Source: Nothopassalora personata (taxonomy: Eukaryota > Ascomycota > Dothideomycetes > Mycosphaerellales > Mycosphaerellaceae). Taken from it: a DNA stretch of 64,000 nucleotides. Position 1 is the first letter of the stretch, and each line of letters opens with the position of its first letter. This document shows positions 55,177 to 64,000 of the stretch, in pieces. Where the stretch lies: NCBI GenBank assembly GCA_033816765.1, contig CM066298.1, positions 1 through 64,000 on the forward strand. The letters are read 5' to 3'. Both the position numbers and the translations under genes were made by a program. The notes beneath the pieces are model-generated. The model saw only the letters and a program-made list of their open reading frames with translations. It was not told the DNA's origin and searched no databases.

Positions 55177-57453
55177 CTAGATATAGTGGCGTTTCAATAG
55201 GGTGTTGGTCTTAGTCTTTCCTGGGTGACCTGCGGCTGGGGCGTCGTGAAATGCTTTCACTATGCGGGCATACACCGTGTTGCCTTCATCATCTTCAGCT
55301 GGTTCTGGGACATACAGGCTGTAGCCACCTTCTCTGTTCTTGACGTAGATCATTCCATCTACTGCCATCGCGTGCTTAGGGTCGATCTTGTGCCTGTGGA
55401 GCATCTTCACCTTGTCGCCAGCTGCCAGCTGTTGCAGGGCCTCTTGTGGTTCTTGCTGTTCGTATAGGGATCGGATGTCGCGTTGTAGGTCCTCATCCAC
55501 AACGCCGGTGGCTTCCGATGCCGCGAGTTGTAGGATTCTGCTGGCTAACAAGTTCGGCATAAACAATTCGGGTCCTAGCAACACGCGATGCTGCTGCGTG
55601 TGCCGGGGATCATCCTCGTCCTTGCGTATCGCATCTTGTGAGCGGCGGGTAAGGCTATCGGGCTTGCCTCCCTGCACTCCTGGTCTGTAGATGATCTTGA
55701 AGTGGAATTGCGATAGGAATTCTGCCCAGCGTGCTTGGCGCCGGTTGAGTTCCTTCGTGGTCATGAAGTACTCAAGGTTCTTGTGGTCTGAGTAGACGAG
55801 CACTGGCTTGCCACTTGGGTCGGCCAGGAAGTTCTCGCAATCGCTGCCCACGCAGTCCTTGTCATCGATGTCACCTGCTGCCAGCTCAGGACGCCATTCT
55901 TCGAACGCTTTGACAATAGCGAGCAACTCTTTGTCATAGATGTCGTAGTTGCATTCCTGGGGTGACATCTTCTTAGACAGATATGCCACTGGTCTCAAGA
56001 TGCCATTATGACGTTCGGAGAGGACCGCTGCGGTGACGAAGTCCGAAGCGTCAGTCTCAAGCACTGTCTCCAGCCCATGCTGGAAGACTGCGAGGATTTC
56101 TCCTTCTGCATCGGTGAATGCTTTCTTGAGGCCGTCGAACGCTGCTTGGCACTCTGCCGTCCATTGCCATGGCACGTCTTTCTTGGTGAGGCGGGTAAGC
56201 GGCAGTGTTATCTTGCTGTAGTTCTTAATGAATCGTCGATAGAAGCCAGCGAATCCGTTGAATGCAAGCACATCCGTGACATTACGAGGTGTTTCCCATT
56301 CTTGCACTGCTCTCACCTTCTCCGGGCACATGGAGATGCCGTCCTTGCCAATAATAAGGCCAAGGTACTTGGTCGATTGGGTGTGGAATTCACACTTCTT
56401 GATATCAAGTTGCAGGCCTGCGTCTCTGCAGCGCCCTAGCACCTTCTTCACATGTCCAATGTGCTCTTCAAGCGTGTCGCTAAAGATGAGGATATCATCT
56501 AGATAGGCTGATGCAAAGTCATCTAGGAACTCCCGTAGCGTGTCGTTCACATAAGCTTGGAACGTTCCTGGGGCGTTGCATAGGCCGAATGGCATGACTA
56601 GACATTCGAACTGCCCATAGCGGGTAGTGAACGCTGTCATCCACTCATGCCCCTTTGCGATGCGGATGCGGTTGAATGCTGCAATCACATCTAGCTTCGT
56701 AAACCACTTCTTTCCTGCGATGCGGTTCAAGGTGTCCTGCATCAGGGGAATAGGGTATCTTGACTTGATGGTAAGTGCATTGAGGGCTCTGTAATCAACG
56801 CATACTCTCAACCCACCTCCTGGCTTCTTAACGATAAGGCACGGAGATGCAGCATCGGCGCGGCCTTCATTCTTGCGGATCTTGCCTTGGGCGATCTGTT
56901 CGTCAGTCCAGTGCTTGATGATCTCGTCTTCTTGCTTAGACATGCGGTATGGTCGCTTGAAGGGTGGCACGGCATCGGGTTTCAGCTTGATCTCATGGTC
57001 AATCCCAGGCCGGTGTGGCGGAAGCTCTTCTGAAGCCTTCTTCGAGAAGCAATCAGCGAACTCGTGGTATGTTGGCATAAGGTGGTCCTTTGGATCGATC
57101 TCTTGGTCGTTGACTTTCATGAACTTGTCCACGTCTGCTTGTGCGTGCATCTTGCAGGAACGGAGTGTTGGGGCTACACGTTCTGATGCTGGTATGAATG
57201 CAGCGGCACGCGCGTTCAGCCTTGAGATCGTCTTTTCGTCTGACAGCATCTTACAGTTGCCTCCAGCAACTGTCTTCATGTTGTGCGCCGTCATGGCGCA
57301 AGCGGCAAGCGAGTCGCCCGCTCGCTGCTGCTCCACCTTGGGGTCATAGACATACATTAGGTGAACTTGCGCGCCCTTTTGCTTGGCGAGGCGCACGAAG
57401 TAGTCTGCATTGACTTCTTTAATGTCGATGTTCTTCTTAGGCTCTTCTGCTTG
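55177..57453 (-). pseudogene. chromovirus RT, RNase H and integrase zinc-binding N-terminus
   Basis: This is open for about 759 codons after an in-frame TAA (57454-57456). Counted from 57396, RT covers residues about 150-340, with GLRVCVDYRALN, LVMPFGLCNAPGTFQ and the catalytic YLDD at 298-301. The connection and RNase H domain follow to about residue 590 (ETDASDF, YDKELLAIVKA, YSDHKNLEYF). The first integrase zinc-binding residues are near the end (AAGHPGKTKTNTLLKRHY). The domain order RT-RNase H-integrase is that of Ty3/gypsy. All RT catalytic residues are present. Confidence 0.92.
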
Positions 57454-58280
57454 TTAAGCTGCGGCTTCGGCAGCTGCTGCTACTGCTGCTGCCACAGCGG
57501 CCGTTGCTTCCTTTGCTTCGAGTCTCTTAGCAGCCCGGCGAACTTTTCCAGGGCCGCGCGTTGTCATGCGCTTAATGGTGTCTTCGCCGTCAGCCGGCAG
57601 TGGCAGACGGGCGTGCTGCCAAGTGACATCTCCTTCGTCATCTTCTTCCACGGTTGCCGAGCGGTACTTGCTAGGAAGCTCCTCGTGGGTCTGGAACGTA
57701 AGGACTGGGTTCTGGTCTTGATTATTGACTGACTGCACCCACGTCGCTTCCTTTCCGGACAGGCAGTTGTCCTTGCAGTGTTGAGAATCGAGCGTCATAG
57801 TGCCGGACTCATAATGCAGGCCTGGTTGATGCTTGTCGTGCCATGGTCTCCCTAAGACGATGTCGTATTCGAGGTTGGTGAGCCAGGCATTGATCACTTC
57901 GGAGTGCCCGTTAATCTCCAGGGTGAGCTCCGTACGGTATTCGATCATTTCCTTTGCAGTGGACATGTCGGCGAGGCCCAGTGCCAATGGGCTGTCCAGC
58001 TTCGAGAGTGGCAGGTCATTCTTTCGCGCATATACGATGTCAACGTAGTTTGAATTGGCTCCGTCATCAAGGAATGAGAATGCATATTTTCCATTCGCTG
58101 TGCAAGGCACCACTAGGTGTGATCCTATTACAGGGTTGTGCTCTATGTGCACCATTCGTAAGGAATGAGATGATATTCTGAGATCACCTTCCCCAATCCC
58201 TTCTGACTTCGGCCTTGACGTTGACGTGTTCGTATCCAGTCCACTGGTTGTTGCGCTCAACGAGTGGACTAGGCTTTTTC
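57454..58280 (-). CDS. chromovirus protease region
   Basis: The frame lies one base back (-1) from gag and is open across the gag stop (58269-58271), so a -1 ribosomal frameshift near the GGAAAAAGCC stretch would join it to Gag. A retropepsin-like segment FSFLDDGANSNYVD (about residues 62-75 counted from 58260) stands where most families have D-T/S-G; here it is D-D-G. IVLGRPWHDKHQPGLHY follows as the second conserved block. An Ala-rich C-terminus ends at TAA 57454-57456, likely a former CAA, after which the same frame continues into RT. Confidence 0.75.
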
Positions 58281-60455
58281 CGACTGGGTAGTCGGGCGCG
58301 GTGGCATCTGGTAGTTCCAGAGCTCACACTCCTTGTCGGTCAGCTGGTGACCTGGCTTGCGGCACTTCTTGCACAGTCTCTCCTTCATGCAACGCTCAGT
58401 CTCAGCGTCGTCAAGAAGAGTGAGGTGCTTGAACTCAGCTGGGCGAGAGTCCCATGGCAGGCGGTCCACCTTGCGGCGATTCTTTAAGCCGCCTCCGCCA
58501 GATCCGGCTGGAGTGGTGCCGTTGGGCTTGTCGTCCTTCTTGTCGTCCTTCTTGTCGTCCTTCTTGGCCGTAGACTTCTTCTTCGGGTGAAGAGTCTCGG
58601 CGACCTTGAAATCCTCCTCAGCCTTGAACAGGGCATCGACTGCTTCGCTGAGGGTCTTAGGGTTTGCTTGCTGATAGCGGATCAGATAGCGGTAGTTGAG
58701 CTTGCGCATGAGGTTGTCCATAGCGTCTTCTCCGGTCATGCGCATCAAGTTGGCATAACGGCGCCACTCGCGGTAGAGTTCGGCGAAGGAGTCCTTGGAG
58801 TTGTCCTCTGGCTGCTTCAACACAGCCATGTTGTCGCGAGCGCGGCCGACGGGGTTGCGATCGCCGTACCACTCGATGAGGGACTTCATCATCTTGTTAA
58901 CTGATGAATACGGGCGCTCGCTTCCGCTCATGATGCCTGCGATGGATGGAACCTTCGGGTTGAGCAGCGCCCAAGCGCCTCCGTCGGTGTAATCCAGTAT
59001 GAACTTGAGCACGGCATCCTTGTTACGGAACGTGGTGGCGGCGAGCTTGGTCTCCAGTGCGCTGAGCCACTTCTCAAGCGATGGTCCCTTTAGGTCGCCT
59101 TCCTTGCTGAGGTCGCCTTGAAACTTATGCTTGGGGCCTTCGACACTTCGGTCCGTCTTCCAAGGACGATCGAGTGACTCGTCGATGTCCAGGATGTTGT
59201 TGAAGTTGATCTTGGTGACCTTCTTGGTCTTCTTGGACTTGCGGCGGCGAGCGCGGCGGTCATCGTCTGAGGACTCGTCGCTGCTACTGCTGCTGCTGCT
59301 GTCACTGCTATCCGGATCGTATCTCGGCTTCCTGCTCTTGCGCTGCTTGCCAGCCCTGTCCTTCTTGCTAACCTCTTCACCTGACTCATCGGATGAGTCT
59401 CCGCCGCTGGACTGCTTGCCAGTCCTGCCTTGGTCCTTCGGCGGTGATGGCTCTCTTCCAGCACGTCGACGAGAGATGGAACGTGAGAGCGAGGAGCGAC
59501 GATCCTTGCCTCGTGCTTCGGTGCGCCCACGCTGCTCGGCTGCTTCGAGCTCCTTAGCATGCGCGTTGCGAAGGGCTTGGATGTCGCGCTCGTGATCGGC
59601 AACGGCTTCTTCGTAGTTGTCCACTTCACGCTCCAGCTCTCCAATGCGAGCCTCTCGCTCCTTGACCCAGACCATTGCTTGCTTGGCATGCTCGTACGCT
59701 TTCTGGGAGTCAGTTGGAATGGGCAGGGCCTTAAGTGCATCGAGTTCGATCTTGACGGTGTCCAGGTCCTTGATAACTGTGTCGCGCTCAGCGCTGGCGG
59801 TGTCACGATCGGCGGTGACTTTAGCCAGGTGGTCGCGCAGGTCCTTTTGCTGGGCATCGGAGGCCTTCAGTAACTTGTCCAAGTCCGACACCTGCTTCTT
59901 CGCATCCCCGAGATCCTTTTGAACCTTGTCGAGTTCCTTCTGAACTTTGTCTCCATATTCTTGGCTCTGGTGACAGCTCGTGTACAACATCTCTGCAAGC
60001 TTCGAGACGTTGCGGTATTCCTGTTCGCCGCGGCGGAGGATGAAGTGGATGGCGGGAGGTGCGGAAACGTCGCTGCCGTACAGCTTCTCGAACTTCTCGA
60101 TATCGAGTTGAGTGAGGGACTTGAGTGTCGCTCGATAGGTCTTCGCGACTTGTTGTGCTTCCTCGGCTCCCTCTTCTGCTTCGTCCGTCGCTGCATCGTC
60201 CATGTAGTCCACGGCTACCATAGCCTCCTTGCCTTCTTCCTCGATGATCTCGTCGTCGTGTAGGAAATCGCTGATGTTGAGGTATGGCTGTGGATCAGTG
60301 ACGGGCTTGCCTAGTTCAATCATCTTCTGATACTGGCGGTCTTGTTCTTGCTCTTGCGTCGCATCGCGACCTTGAGTCTGTGTGTTGAGCACCGACTCGC
60401 GTTGCACCACTGGTCGCATTGCCAGCAGCGACTGGCGTCCATTCTGACGCACCAT
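58269..60455 (-). CDS. chromovirus Gag
   Basis: The frame is intact, 728 aa from the first ATG (60455); it is also open upstream to a GTG at 60590. Order: an acidic N-terminal region; a long coiled coil (about residues 175-320) with repeated Asp-Leu-Asp-Lys heptads; an Arg/Ser-rich and poly-Ser acidic segment (about 325-420); a Gag core with GDLKGPSLEKWLSALETKL and following helices (about 440-620); Lys/Asp repeats (KKDDKKDDKKDD); and a zinc knuckle CKKCRKPGHQLTDKEC (C-x2-C-x4-H-x6-C) close to the C-terminus. The Gag is unusually long because of the coiled coil and RS-like part. Confidence 0.9.
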   Translation of the reverse strand: MVRQNGRQSLLAMRPVVQRESVLNTQTQGRDATQEQEQDRQYQKMIELGKPVTDPQPYLNISDFLHDDEIIEEEGKEAMVAVDYMDDAATDEAEEGAEEAQQVAKTYRATLKSLTQLDIEKFEKLYGSDVSAPPAIHFILRRGEQEYRNVSKLAEMLYTSCHQSQEYGDKVQKELDKVQKDLGDAKKQVSDLDKLLKASDAQQKDLRDHLAKVTADRDTASAERDTVIKDLDTVKIELDALKALPIPTDSQKAYEHAKQAMVWVKEREARIGELEREVDNYEEAVADHERDIQALRNAHAKELEAAEQRGRTEARGKDRRSSLSRSISRRRAGREPSPPKDQGRTGKQSSGGDSSDESGEEVSKKDRAGKQRKSRKPRYDPDSSDSSSSSSSDESSDDDRRARRRKSKKTKKVTKINFNNILDIDESLDRPWKTDRSVEGPKHKFQGDLSKEGDLKGPSLEKWLSALETKLAATTFRNKDAVLKFILDYTDGGAWALLNPKVPSIAGIMSGSERPYSSVNKMMKSLIEWYGDRNPVGRARDNMAVLKQPEDNSKDSFAELYREWRRYANLMRMTGEDAMDNLMRKLNYRYLIRYQQANPKTLSEAVDALFKAEEDFKVAETLHPKKKSTAKKDDKKDDKKDDKPNGTTPAGSGGGGLKNRRKVDRLPWDSRPAEFKHLTLLDDAETERCMKERLCKKCRKPGHQLTDKECELWNYQMPPRPTTQSEKA

Positions 60456-60684
60456 CTCGTTACCTTGGGCGCGATGGGGTGTCGCGCTTGTTGACTTGGG
60501 GTGTTGACTTAACTTGGGCACGTCTTCTCTGCGTGCGTTTGTTGACTTAACTTGAGTGCGTTTGTCGTCGCACTTTTCTTGGAGTCGCACTCGGCCTGTG
60601 GACTCAACGCGCTTGTCGCGTTACTTGATCTGCCCTTCGCAGATCCTTCGCAGCTTGTCTGCGGAAAAGAACGGTCTAACAAAG

Positions 60685-60845
60685 TGTAAGGGCACCTGCT
60701 TAGGTAGTACGAAGTTGTTAGACAAGCTATCTAAGAGGTGCGCGAGGCGCGAGAAGTTAATATACAAGCCGAGGCACGCGGGTCGGCCCGGGCCCGGTCA
60801 CGTAACTCGCCACGTTCACTCGCTGTGCGGCCATGGGCCGTCACA
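60685..60845 (-). mobile_element. 5' LTR of the chromovirus
   Basis: 161 bp, identical to the left LTR and followed on the right by TATAT (60846-60850). The first internal bases on the coding strand read CTTTGTTAGACCG, the place of the primer binding site. I cannot assign the tRNA. Confidence 0.95.
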
Positions 60846-63800
60846 TATATAACATATATAATGCTTAAGTATCGACTATAGTGTTTCGAACTAAGATTAT
60901 CGTTAACGGGTATAAGATAGATACTATAATAGATTCCGGAGTAAGCGGGAACTTTACCTCCGAATTATTTATTATAAGATATAGGACCGCTACCTATAAG
61001 AAGAAAGAGGGTTATAAATTAATCGCGGTAGACGGATTATCCTTACCTAGTATAGAGCGCGAGACGATACCGCTACTACTTACTATCTAATGGTACTACG
61101 AGGAAATTATCTTAGATGTTACTAATATAGCTAGTTATAACATCGTATTAGGTATACCTTAGTTAAGAAAGCATAATCCAGTTATCGACTAGAGAAGAGG
61201 AGTACTTACATTTAGGGAATACGATTACGTTATTGACATTTAGCCTACGTAGTAGTAGCGTTCACTAGTAGATAAGGTAAGGAAATAGCTAAACGAGATA
61301 TAGCTTACGCCGACTAGAAGGATAGAAGAACTACCTTCGACCGGGATAGACACTAGCGTAGGGCCGCCGGGTTACGAAGTTACTAGTAGTAATAGAAGTA
61401 ACGTACTATCGAAGGATACTTATATCTTAGAGTTAAGTATTCCCGAGGAGTATCGTAAGTAGTCACGACTCTTTAAAGAGGAAAGAGGTAAAGATGTCTT
61501 ACCTAAGTACTAACTATAAGATTATAAGATAAACATTTAGCTAGGGAAGGAGCCTCTATAGGGACCCCTATATTAAATGTCTAAGAAAGAGCTATAGACC
61601 CTACGAGAATAGCTAAAGGAAAAGCTAGCTAAAGGATAGATAAGAAGATCTACCTTAAGTATAGGAACTCTATATACATTCGTTCTAAAAGTAAACGGGA
61701 AGTTACGACTCGTATAAGACTATAGGAAGTTAAACGAGATTACGATTAAGAACCGATACCCGCTACCTAACATTAAAGAAGTATAAGATAGATTAACCGG
61801 ATCGGACTAGTATACGAAGATTAACCTACGAGATGCCTTCTACGCTATACGGATAGTAGAAGTAGAAGAATAGAAAACCGCTTTTAGAATAAGATACGGA
61901 CTTTACGAATTCTTAGTTATACTAATAGGATTAACTAACGTACCGGTATCCTACTAGGACCTTATTAACGAGACACTTAGAGACCTACTCGATATATACG
62001 TTATTACTTATATAGACGATATATTAGTCTATACGAAAGGATCCCTTTAGAATTATATAAAACAAGTCTAGGACGTATTTGAACGACTTACGCGTTTAGG
62101 ATTTAAGATAGTACCCAAGAAATGCGAATTCTATAAGAAAGAAGTTAAATTCTTAGGCTTTATTATTAGTACTATAGGGATAACAATCGATCCTACGAAA
62201 ACATAGTTAATTAGAGAATAGCTAGAACTAAAAATAGTTAAGGACGTATAATTATTCCTTAGACTAGCGAACTACAACCGGAAATTCATTAAGGATTACA
62301 TAAAGACAGTAGTACTAATAACGATACTTACGAGAAAAGACGTTACCTAGAAATAGGGAAAGGAATAGATTAAAGCATTTAAGAAACTTAAGGAATCATA
62401 TGCTTTAGCCCCTACGCTTCTACTATTTAATAGTAGTAAGGAAGTCTACATCGAGACCGATACGTCTAATATAGTAATAGACGCGTGTCTAATATAGATA
62501 CACGATAGGTAGAGACACCTAGTAGCCTATTACTCCCGGAAAATAACTATAGCGGAATAGAACTACGACATCTATAATAAAGAGCTTCTAGCTATTATTA
62601 CTACTATATAACATTAGAGAGTATATATCGAGGGCCTACTGAAGTTAACGATTCTTTCTAACTATAAGAATCTTACGTACTTTACGACGACGAAAGAACT
62701 TACCCGAAGGTAAGCCCGCTAGTTAGAGCTACTAGGATAGTATAAGTTCGAAATTAAATATACTCTAGAACGAGAGAACGGCCGCGCTAACGCGCTAAGC
62801 CGAAGAAGCGACTATATAGAAGGAAAAGAACTAGTACAGTATAAAATACTAAAGACGAACCCCGAGGGAAGTCTTAGTACTAATATAAGAGAATTTAATA
62901 ATATCGTACAAATATTAGGCGATAAGGAGGAACAATTCCTAATATTGTAAGGAAAATACTAAGTACTAAAGGATCGAGAAGAAGAATATATACAATAACA
63001 TTACGACGGACTAATATATAGATACCCTAGAACTTTAAAGACAATAGACCTAATATAACGTAGCTTCTCATTCCTATAGATAAGACTTAAGGTGTTACGC
63101 TACATTAAACAATACGTACACTACTAACGAAACAAGGCTACGAGACATGCAAAATACGGTTACCTACAGTTTAGGACACTACCGACGAGGCTATAGGACG
63201 AAGTTATAATAGACTTTATTACGAAACTCCTACCGTTAAGGGATTAAGTTACGAAATAACTATACGACATAATACTAGTTATAGTTAATAGACTTATAAA
63301 ATACGCACACTTTATTCCTACATTAGAAATATATAATATAGAGTAGCTCGGATACCTCGTACTAGATAGACTTATCTAATACTACGGATTCCCTTAAGCG
63401 TTTATAACGGATAGAGATAAAGTATTTATATCGAACTACTAGAAGATACTTATAGGAACAATCGGAATTAAGTATAAGCTATTAACAGTATATTGTCCGG
63501 AGATAGACGGATAAACCGAAAGGATAAACTAAACGCTAGAACAATATCTACGATACTACATTAACTACGTATAAGACAACTAGGTTTTATTACTACTAAT
63601 AGCGTAGATTGTACTAAACAACTACAAATTAGAGATAACTTTAACGACACTATTTTATACGAACTTTAGGAAAGATCCTACCCTATTTGGAACACCTAGA
63701 TTCTACCTATAAGCCGAAAGAGTAATCGTAACGATAGATACTCTTAAGGAAGTGCATAAAGAAACACGTAATGCGATCGAAGATATATAATATAAACTGT

Positions 63801-64000
63801 CTTAATAACGGTAAGATACGAGAAGATAGTACCTCTACTAAAAGAGGGGGATAAGGTCTATCTCCTTATAAAAAACTTAAGAATAAGAAGATAGACTAAG
63901 AAACTAGATTACGTTAAGGTCGGACCATTTTCTATCGATAAAGTTATAGGACTAGTTAACTACCGCCTACGACTACTACTAGACGCTAAAATCTACCTAG
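60846..64000 (+). pseudogene. gypsy-4 pol, truncated by the window end
   Basis: This is RIP-mutated pol on the plus strand. A protease segment with an open frame at 60881-61090 (IIDSGVSGNFTSE) is nearly identical to 36743-36952. RT with YIDDILVYTKG lies at about 62005-62040, RNase H with a YSRK-like block near 62530, and integrase to the C-terminal module GDKVYLLIKNLRIR at about 63848-63890. The window ends before the chromodomain. Its gag is at 53263-53444 on the other side of the nested chromovirus. A further antisense ORF and 3' LTR would be expected just beyond 64000. Confidence 0.8.

Larger units (their letters stand above)
53445..60845 (-). mobile_element. nearly intact Ty3/gypsy chromovirus, 7401 bp
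   Basis: Identical 161-bp LTRs (53445-53605 and 60685-60845) begin TGTAAGGG and end GCCGTCACA. The 5-bp duplication TATAT flanks the element. The coding strand is minus: gag, then protease, RT, RNase H, integrase and chromodomain. A tract GAAGGGGGGGGTGG lies just before the 3' LTR (left). It has only five in-frame stops in pol, all explicable as single C-to-T or G-to-A changes. Codon use and dinucleotides are unlike the RIP-mutated DNA around it. It is the youngest large element in the window. Confidence 0.95.

Noticed and set aside
1..64000. CRISPR arrays, bacterial operons, rRNA genes
   Set aside because: No regularly spaced repeats with unique spacers and no rRNA-like blocks were seen. 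Telomere, introns, RIP and element types are those of a filamentous ascomycete.

Overview
The window is a chromosome end from a filamentous ascomycete (Pezizomycotina) and is almost entirely subtelomeric repeat DNA. It opens with 30 perfect CCCTAA units at position 1, so the physical end of the chromosome lies on the left. Most of the sequence carries the mark of repeat-induced point mutation (RIP): CpA/TpG are strongly depleted, TpA is abundant, and recognisable coding frames are closed almost only by TAG/TAA, where relatives carry CAG, CAA or TGG. I cannot name the species from the sequence.

Layout. 1-180 telomere, fused directly to a truncated gag-only LTR element (181-1795). 1796-7265 RIP-mutated Ty3/gypsy chromovirus on the minus strand (gypsy-1A). 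7266-24700 subtelomeric gene block: two diverged copies of an SNF2-type helicase pseudogene (7266-9395 and about 13300-18760, minus), unrecognised plus-strand degenerate ORFs (10121-11023, 11834-12946, 19499-19816), and a RecQ-type telomere-linked helicase (TLH) pseudogene (about 20000-24700, minus) split by a solo LTR. 24828-25319 two tandem 246-bp units. 25320-30025 degenerate ORFs and the 3' end of a second gypsy family (gypsy-2). 30026-38908 gypsy-1B, carrying nested insertions: a 2.4-kb gag-only element (31513-33913) and a non-LTR-like insertion (37555-38315). 38909-42513 an LTR element with gag and protease. About 43160-46667 a Ty1/copia remnant with a solo LTR inside. 46668-53262 gypsy-3 with a nested Fot1/pogo DNA transposon (48062-50190). 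53263-64000 gypsy-4 in the opposite orientation, split by a nearly intact 7.4-kb chromovirus (53445-60845) with identical 161-bp LTRs.

How the parts relate. The old elements and the helicase genes were mutated by RIP. A younger set (two copies of the gag-only element, two solo LTRs, the non-LTR-like insertion, the 7.4-kb chromovirus) then landed in the RIP-mutated sequence. These are almost free of RIP, and most still have readable target-site duplications. A 4.44-kb block including its RIP mutations (32299-36738) is repeated directly at the chromosome end (181-4620), and telomere was added inside it.

Most interesting signals: (1) an accessory ORF on the strand opposite gag-pol, between pol (or gag) and the 3' LTR, present in three different gypsy-type elements. 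Its best copy fits the spacing of a Zn(II)2Cys6 cluster followed by a coiled coil with a shared RLRxQL motif. (2) A 20-nt inverted-repeat hairpin that recurs through the helicase block and sits inside apparent introns of both SNF2 copies. (3) The telomere joined at a CTA microhomology inside a retroelement.
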